Of a stretch of DNA of 64,000 nucleotides, positions 56,986 to 64,000 are shown in pieces (positions within the stretch are counted from its first letter, which is position 1; the number at the start of each line of letters is the position of its first letter). Origin of the DNA: Bryopsis sp. KO-2023. Its lineage: Eukaryota; Chlorophyta; Ulvophyceae; Bryopsidales; Bryopsidaceae. The stretch covers positions 5,394,001 through 5,458,000 of the forward strand of contig BSYQ01000002.1 of assembly GCA_030272585.1 (NCBI GenBank), in the 5' to 3' direction. The position numbers and the translations under genes were made by a program. The notes beneath the pieces are model-generated. The model saw nothing but the letters and a program-made list of their open reading frames with translations, ran no database searches and had not been told where the DNA came from.

Positions 56986-58020
56986 TTAAGAAGCCCTCCA
57001 ACCATGGTTGTGTGGCCACACAATCAATCAATCAATCACCATAAAATTCACGCCAATCGGGGACGTAATTCTCGGACCGGGGAAATACCCATCCTCCACC
57101 TGAGACACAAATATTTTTTTCTCCTCCAGTTTTTTGCTTTCTTGGTGGTCCAGCCGAGAAAAAAACAAAGTGCGATTCCCGACATGCCATCGAAAAACGA
57201 TTGGCCATTTCCCTCCCAAAAGAAAAAGGAGGAACAAAAAGCACCCCACCCATCTCCCTGCCCCAAAAAAGGTTCATCCCAAATTCCAAACCGTATCAAC
57301 ACAGAGCAGTTTCACTCTGTGTTTTTGCATCCAGTGGAGTTATGGCTCCATCAATTTCATTCGTTCAGTAACCCCCATCTCGACTGACTGTCGGGGTACA
57401 ATATCCCAAGTTGGGATTCCCAACCCAAGCAGACCTTTTTTTCCAATTTTTTTTCCATTCTTTCCAAATTTTCTCCTTTTTATTCTCCTCGTCTGTAGGG
57501 TGCAAAGGTGCCAAAACATGTCCAAAAATGCACTCGAAAAACAGTCGACCATATCCCCAGTCTTCCCCGATAATGAAAGAAAAAACCCAAACCCCTTTTT
57601 TTTGTCTTTTTTGTTGCTTTTTGTTCAGCAATTTTTTTGTATTCCACCCAAGCATCGACCCACAGCCGACCGCCAATGTTGTACAGAATCAAGGGAAGAC
57701 TGGAATTTGTAACGATAAAAGAAATTCCAACAACAGTTGAATGTGTCGAAATAAGAATCAATCCCTTTTTCGTAATTTTTTATCAAATAAATAATAAAAA
57801 AATCATCACCTTATTTTTTTTTCAAAATACCCCGCTGGGCCTGTATCTTTCAACAGATCCCATTTAACCCCACCCCGTTTGCCCCACACGATTCACTCGT
57901 TGCATGAAAACAGTCTTTTTTTTTTTTTTCAATTTTTTTTTCTTCCTAAAATTCCCCCTCCCTTCCCTTTCCCCTCCCAACCTCCCCCTATCCCATTTTC
58001 AGCATTAAGAATAAGAAAAC
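56986..58020. other. Intergenic stretch, 3' flank of the phosphatase gene
   Basis: CAAT-repeat (four units) near 57022, then A- and T-runs. The 57134-57712 frame (192 codons) is low-complexity Phe/Lys/Pro with no splice partners and is not accepted as a gene. Confidence 0.4.
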
Positions 58021-61000
58021 CTACAAGTCAGTTGTAGGACCTGTGTCAGACACAGAATTTTCAGCTTCAGCCCCCTCTTCAATTGTTGGGGCGCTTTTTG
58101 GGCTCCCAGGCGGTGGATCTGTTACACCAAAATCCAAAAAAACGATCCTCACATATCTTTTGGATGTTTAAAAATAGACCATGTTTTCGGTTTCCAAATA
58201 TACGCCGACTGTCCCACAGACAAGAGTGTGGGTGTGACTGACTTGGACTGACCAAACCATCGGATCGTGAAAAGGATACAGGAAAACCGGCACTCCCAGC
58301 CATCCATATAGAAAGAAGAAGAGAGTGAATGTTGAGACAGAACTTACCACGGAGGGCCCTCACGCTGGTTTCCGCTATTTCCCTGAGCCCCTGGCGTAAA
58401 CCCGCGATCTCGTTGTGGGCGTCGGCCAGCTCAACGAAAGCCGCATAGCAGCTCTCGGATTCGGACTCGCCATCCCCTACACAGACAGACAGACACCATC
58501 AGCATTCAATTCAATCCAGCTGCACAATAAGCCAAAACGACATCATAACTGTCCATCGCTCCCTTTCCAACAAAAAACACCGTTCATTCATCTTGAATAT
58601 CGAATTTGTGGGTCATTTTTTTCTCCCCAATTCAAGCATTTTCAACCCTTCAGGAGCGCCAGTGTTGCTGATTGATCCTTGCCGTTTGTTCTGAATTCCA
58701 ATGATATCCTCACAGCACAAACAAATCGAATCCTCACCGGTTGCAGACTTGTTTTGGGCCCCGGCGAGGGAGTTGCCATGCTCCAGGGAAAAGAGCGCCG
58801 CACGCAGGCTGGCTCTTTCCCCCTCCAAATCCTTCTTGAGCTCGGCAATTTCTTGCTCCGCTCTGTCCATCTCCTGCGGTGTGATGCACACCGCGGCGAC
58901 GGACGCTGCCTTCAGCTCCTGCAAACAAAACCCCACCAACACACAACCGTCGTTCAATTACAATCACTGTGTTGGTATTTCTCAGACAACCGCCCTACTT
59001 CTTTCACAACTTCGACATCAGCAAACGAGGAGCGGGTAAAACCATCCCAACACAAAACTGCGGTGTTGTTTCGTATGTGGTGAATTTCAGCTCATTCATC
59101 TGCTCCATGTCAGGATTCCGTGGTTAGATCAGAGGAAGTCGTAATATTGAGACAGCACTGACACAGCATTAAAGAAAGCAAAAAGAGGGCAAAAAATTCA
59201 AACACTCACCGTCAGGGACGAAACCAGCGACACGCTGCACCCGAGCTGTCGCCTGAAGGTCTCCTGGATGAGGCGGTTTTCGGCCTCGATCCAGTCGCCG
59301 AACGAGTCTCCCTTTTTCGAGCTCGACTCGCTCGACAACCTTCTCGCCATGGCCACCACCTCATCTATTCGACCTTGCAGGAGCCTGGACTTGGTGCTCT
59401 GCAAGGAAGAAGGGGAGAGGAAAAAAAAACAACCCAACATCAGAAATGCTGATCGGGAAGAAACATATCTTTCATCTCCTGGTGCTCAATTAATGATCCA
59501 AGCGATTGGCTGATTGCCTTTTCCAGTGGGCATTGGATTGTCACAATGTAAATGAACAGTTATGACCCCAGCAGTGTAACCGCAGGCGAAAGAAAATTTT
59601 GAACTCCATGTCGAGTTTCCATGTAGATTGTGTTGGGCACAGCAAAGCAAAAGAAATATCCAAAAGCAATGTGATTCTGAAAGGGATTCTTTCCCGATAA
59701 CAATTAGACACAATGCCTCCCTCTTTCCAATCCAATGATCAAATTTTTCATGCTTTGTTTGCTGGATGACGTTAAACCTTTACTCATTTGGTTGGCAAGA
59801 GTCCATTCAGCTGTATATGTAGGCAAACTGTGCCCACAGGTTTTCCAATCGTAAAAAAAGGCAGTGCAAGTAAAGGCAATATCGAAGCGAAACAGACAAG
59901 CAAATGGACGACCCACCTTCCAGCAGTCGACATACGGGTGGGCTTGGGGGCGCTTCGCCTTGATGAACTCCAGGGCGCTGTGGAGTTCCCGACCCTGAAA
60001 TTCAAACCACCAAAAAAGACAGAAAGGCAATCGAAACTTAATCCACAGCACCACCACTTCATTACACAACAAAAAACCATCAAAGCAAAGTTGAAACACC
60101 ATTATGCAATTCTTATCTATATGTATAAACAATCCGGATGCACGTTCTATGCAAGTTTTCTCCCAGTTGAATGACCTCGATCGATGCTTTACCTGCACGA
60201 AGGTCATATACCCCAACACAGTCAGGGTGGCGCGGTTGATCCCCGCTGTGCAGTGGACGTAGACTCTATTGTTGAGGGCCAACAACATCGCCAGCGTCCG
60301 CACAGCTTCCGGCAACATCAGGGTTTGATCCCCGTGATCGAAATCACGTATGGGGACCCTGGTCATTGCCACGCCCTTCTCCACAGCTCGCACCCTGATG
60401 GCCTCCCAATCGATGCCCAGTGCTTTCAAGCATAGGTCGCACTGTGAAGGGAACACAAGGTGTTAGAGGATGGCTGTCCCAGGTCGAAGATTTGAAAAAA
60501 GGCAACGGAGAAGGGGGGATTCCGCAATTGATAATCAAGAGCATGCATGCATTTTGAAGGTTTCTGCCCTGGATGGCAACATCAGAATGGAGAAAGGGAA
60601 AAACACTGGGACAATATGATCACCAGGTCAAGCTGATGGCCCTAATGATAATTTTGATTATCTGATGGACCTCCCTAATACGAGGTATCGTACAAAAGCA
60701 CTACGTCGCAACATCTGGAATTCTTTTTTCGTTCGGCAAGGATGGGAGGACAGGAAAGAGCAACTCCGCGAACAAACCTGCAGGGACAAGACGGCCGTCG
60801 CTCCGGCCTCCTCCGCGATCCTCTCCTGCAAGTCGAAAAAAGCAATCAAGAAAATTATCAGCGCTCGTAGAACACCCCGAAGACAAACTGATATGTAGCA
60901 GGAAAAACCAAAACGAAACGATGATGACGCGGGAAAACAACTGGATGGTAATAATAGCATTGAAGGAAACGCACCAAGTCTTGCGGAGCCCTGGGACAAG

Positions 61001-61477
61001 AACCGACGATGACGTTATCCATTATTTCGTCCCAGTTCAATGTCCACTTCCTGCAAGGAAAAGCATCCAAACAATAAGGTCGGTATTTTTGACTACCCTG
61101 AGCGCGCGCGCCCCTTTCTGTGATATGGAAGTACCTTTATCTAATCATCAAGGAAAAAAAATATGAAGAAGAAAGAAAAGAACCCGAAAGAACAGCATCG
61201 CACTGGCTCACCACTCGTTCGAGTCCCCTTTCTGGCCCGACTCCTCCCAGCGCTTGTCGTTGGCCTCCTGCTCGGCGTCGGAGACCGCCTCGACAGCGTT
61301 GCAAACGATGAGGTCCCTTTCGTATGAACCCATGGCGGTTCTTGGGAGCATCAAAGTCGATGGGAAGCCTGCTTGCCCCGCTCGCCGACAACGGATGCTG
61401 CAGGTTTTGGGGCTGGCCCGACGAACGACAACGTTCGCGGCACTCCGGCAAGTCTGCGCTCTCCTCGACATAATCAT
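58021..61477 (-). CDS. Phosphoglucan (starch) phosphatase, SEX4/LSF2-like, nine exons
   Basis: Exons 61477-61212, 61050-60975, 60825-60778, 60441-60193, 59994-59917, 59398-59210, 58918-58738, 58476-58348 and 58118-58021 join in phase at all eight introns to give 437 residues. Residues 1-45 are rich in Arg/Ser/Ala with almost no acidic residues, like a plastid transit peptide. Residues ~90-240 are a dual-specificity phosphatase domain with the family's entry motif (NVIVGSCPRAPQDL), the D-loop IRDFD (163-165) and the catalytic loop H-C194-T-A-G-I-N-R200. The SEX4/LSF2 loop normally continues G-R-A-P; here it is N-R-A-T. SEX4 and LSF2 remove phosphate from glucan chains during starch breakdown. 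There is no CBM48 domain. Instead residues ~240-363 are helical, with coiled-coil-like charge (AEQEIAELKKDLEGERA), and the tail is acidic. Essential Cys and Arg are intact, so activity is expected. Confidence 0.85.
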
Positions 61478-62278
61478 GTTTTCCTCCTTTTTCTCGTTGC
61501 GGAAGCAGATTTTATGTCACGGTGGTTTATTCAGCCGAGACTCGTGAAACAGTGGTTTTGCAAACGGGTCGTCAAGCTTTTCCTGACTGCGCGCCACCAG
61601 TTATCTCCCAGAAGTCTGAATGCAAAACAACGAAAATGTCTCTCTTAGGAAAGGGTCCGATGCGGTGCGATGTGAGTGAACGAAAATATCACGTGGATCA
61701 AGACGTTTGTCCTACAGAAAACGAGCTTGTGGCGCTGGACGGTCGGAGTTCCTGTACAAAAGGTACTTATCGCAATGGCTTTCTTGCGAGGGGAAAGTAC
61801 GGACCAATGGGAGGGGGGGGAGGGACCATACCTCGAAAAACAGCACATTCCAACTGGGCACCTGACTTGCCTGAAAGTACAAAAGGTTTACCGTTCTTTG
61901 CCCAGTAGGAATGCGCTGTTTTTCGAGGTATGGTCCCTCCCCATTCTTGCAGGGAAGGTCGAGCTTACCACACTGTTGAGGATATGACACTTTCTCTGCG
62001 GGCCGCTGAAGGTCAGCGATGTTCGCCATACTGATTGCCCACTTGAACGTGGGGCCCCAGAAAAACACTGCGCAGGTCGAAAGAATAATGATCAACAACT
62101 CCACAAGACTTCCGGGATAAACTGAATAAACAAAAAGGGGGAAGAAATCTCCTGCTGAGACAAAAATATCCATTGAGAGTCGCACTCACCGCCCCCAGCT
62201 ACTGGTCCAGCAGGTCCATTGAACCATTGTTAACAAACAAACATGTTTGAACGCTCCTCCCGCCGCAGCCATCGTTGT
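61478..62278. other. 5' flank of the phosphatase gene
   Basis: Contains the 61817-61942 hairpin. No core promoter element stands out; no exon is supported. Confidence 0.4.
61817..61942. repeat. 126-nt hairpin with 44-bp stem
   Basis: The left arm 61817-61860 pairs with 61899-61942 with only two mismatches (one A/C, one A/A); the loop is 38 nt. Size and imperfection resemble a microRNA precursor or a short fold-back MITE. Confidence 0.8.
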
Positions 62279-62700
62279 AGAACAAACGTACCAGCGCTAT
62301 ACACCAGGTTCGATTCAAAACAGAGGAAAGAGTCGCACACGAAGCGTGGAGGAAACGAAAAGTTTTTGTTGGCACCGGCCTTGGGAAACCTTGGGAAGTG
62401 ACCAGCTCGTATGTCTGTCAGGTATACATGCCCGCCATGCTGGGTCTACAAATTGGCTTCTGTTTGGACGTCTTTGCAGGGGTGTTTATTCGATCGGCAT
62501 TTCACCATGGAACCAGCGGGCAGATGTTTCGTGTGGGGTCGCGCTTGCTGGCGGGAGTCGAACAGCGAGCGTCGAGCGCTTCGCCTTTATCCAAGTTCAC
62601 AGGGGATGCAATCAAAAGCTTGATTGGTGGCATCGATTTCCACACCAGTACGAGCAAGCTAAAACGCTCGGAAGGTACTGTAGCCAGCAGGATGGAATGA
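62279..62700 (+). CDS. Candidate exon of an unrecognised protein
   Basis: A plus-strand frame is open for about 141 codons after a possible acceptor (GTTGTAG at 62278) to TGA. It reads a basic N-terminal part (VAHEAWRKRKVFVGTG), then a hydrophobic helix (MPAMLGLQIGFCLDVFAGVF), then a Ser/Lys-rich C-terminus. The first in-frame ATGs are at 62425 and 62434. A second plus frame is open over the same stretch (62247-62723), which halves the confidence. No family recognised. Confidence 0.25.
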
Positions 62701-62731
62701 CAATTCCACATTTTATGATCTAATCCCAGCT

Positions 62732-64000
62732 AAGGACTGCACCCCACTCCACAACAAAGGGTCAGACATAGACGCTAATCCAAAGCATTGCAATCCCCCC
62801 CGGCCCCTTTCTTCTTTTTCTTTTTTGGCTTCTTTTGAGTCTGACCTACACAACATTGCGAACAGTTTTCCCTGGGGATTCCTGTGATCCATTTCTACCG
62901 GTGCTTTCGACCTATGTAATGTAGAGTATGGATTACTTACAGTGAAAGGTCGCTTCTATGGGATACCCGCAGGTAGTAAAGGAAATTGGGGGGGGGGAGT
63001 GCGTGGAGCAGCCTCAGCCCTACCCACAGCGAAATAATAAAAGAAAAGAAAAGAAAAACTGAAAGAAAAGATGTGTGCAAGAAAGAATGGCTTGCAGCAA
63101 GCAAGTCAGAGCTTCCATGATTATGGGCAGTCATAGACCCTTTCAGAGGTTCCTCAAAACCTGTGTTCTGTATACAAACCAACCACAAAACTCCAGCATT
63201 TATTTTTTGGGGGGGAGTGGGTGTAGCAACCTCAGCCCTACCCACAGCGAAATCAAAGTGTGCAAGCAAAAATGGCTTCTAGAAAGCAACTCGGAGCCTC
63301 CTTGATTATGGTCAGTCATAGGCTCTAGAAGTGACCATTCAATGCAACAACAGCTTGTGAGATGATGATTCCATTTTGGCTGTCTGTAGTAGCAATTCAT
63401 TTACAACATTGTTTCACCCAATATGTGTCTATTGAGCCGACCAGAACCAATTCTTCCCCAGCGGTTTCATCCCCATCCATCCAGTGAAGGCTTGACGGTA
63501 AAACAAAAAGCGATTCCACAGAATGTGCAAACTAAATTGAAGTAGGTTCAATCCTGTGTGGGCAATTGCAACCACAGCAAGCCACAGCCAAAATTAATAA
63601 TCAAAATATCAACATTATCTTTACCTTTTTTTTTAAATCAAAATTCGAACCCTGGAAAAGACAAACTAAAAGAAAGGGAAGATCATCATAAAATAGGAAG
63701 AAAAGTGGAGGAGGTTTGAGTTAGTGGCAAAGGAATTCTTACTCATAAGGGAATGTTGGGGGGGAAATAGGGGGGTGGTTTCCCCCCGATTCTGTCTATA
63801 TGCAATACAGCCAGGCTTACTAACTCATTGTTTTTCACAGAAGCCCAGGTCCGGAGAATCTCAGCTTCTGGAATTCATCTGAAAAAGAAGAATAGCATCT
63901 TTTCCATCTTTTCGTCAACACTTACTCACCCTGGAGCATCATCATCACTCAGAAAAAAGCAAGTCCAAAACCAACACCAACTGAAAGAGAGACACAATCC
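62732..64000 (-). repeat. Family A dispersed repeat, copy 4 (runs off the window)
   Basis: The reverse complement matches 11582 back to about 10500. It contains an extra tandem copy of a ~215-bp segment ('tttcgctgtgggtagggctgagg' occurs twice, near 63030 and 63250). The 5' part lies beyond position 64000. Confidence 0.85.

Noticed and set aside
57134-57712. 192-codon plus-strand frame
   Set aside because: Phe/Lys/Pro low complexity from T- and A-runs; no acceptor or donor arrangement fits a gene.
1-64000. CRISPR array, rRNA genes or bacterial-type operons
   Set aside because: No regularly spaced identical repeats with unique spacers, no rRNA-like conserved stretches, and genes are intron-split.

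Overview
This is a eukaryotic nuclear window. Genes are split by GT..AG introns whose phases join cleanly, there are several retroelement classes, and bacterial-style operons and ribosome binding sites are absent. The best gene (58021-61477, minus) is a nine-exon phosphoglucan phosphatase of the SEX4/LSF2 type with an N-terminal extension like a transit peptide. That points to a plastid-bearing, starch-making protist or alga. A chromerid or red-lineage alga would fit, but I cannot name the organism from sequence alone.

Left flank (1-22,430): sparse, mostly short multi-exon genes in DNA full of long A, T and G homopolymers. Supported genes are a hypothetical coiled-coil protein (1004-1489, minus), an ankyrin-type fragment (7110-7564), an acidic membrane-anchored protein with a 26-nt microexon (14808-16666), an unrecognised two-exon 3' end (17031-17409) and a three-exon thioredoxin-like protein with a CQTC site (18160-18952). 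Repeats include a hAT-type MITE with an intact 8-bp target duplication (4113-4353) and copies of a dispersed ~2 kb repeat (family A).

Middle island (about 22,430-52,950): composition changes abruptly. It is AT-rich, nearly free of long G/C runs and has almost no credible host genes. It reads as a transposon graveyard: a hAT-like transposase relic, a LINE 3'-end relic, a Gag/integrase element lacking reverse transcriptase, and several long palindromes. Inside sits one intact, very young Ty3/gypsy element (25577-31532). It has 286-bp LTRs differing at one base, a 4-bp target duplication, Gag-protease and RT-RNase H-integrase frames, and a textbook -1 frameshift cassette (slippery A AAA AAC, stop codon, 10-bp hairpin). 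Its Gag leader carries a 2A-like motif.

Right flank (about 52,950-64,000): composition returns to that of the left flank and family A repeats reappear (55166-56985 plus; 62732-64000 minus). So both flanks belong to one genome and the island is internal to it. This flank holds an exact 213-bp tandem duplication (54497-54922), the phosphatase gene, a 44-bp-stem hairpin (61817-61942) and one candidate exon (62279-62700).

The host genes show no operon-like co-organisation. The only tightly integrated system is the Ty3/gypsy element. Exon models were made by eye from splice-site and phase consistency and have no transcript support.
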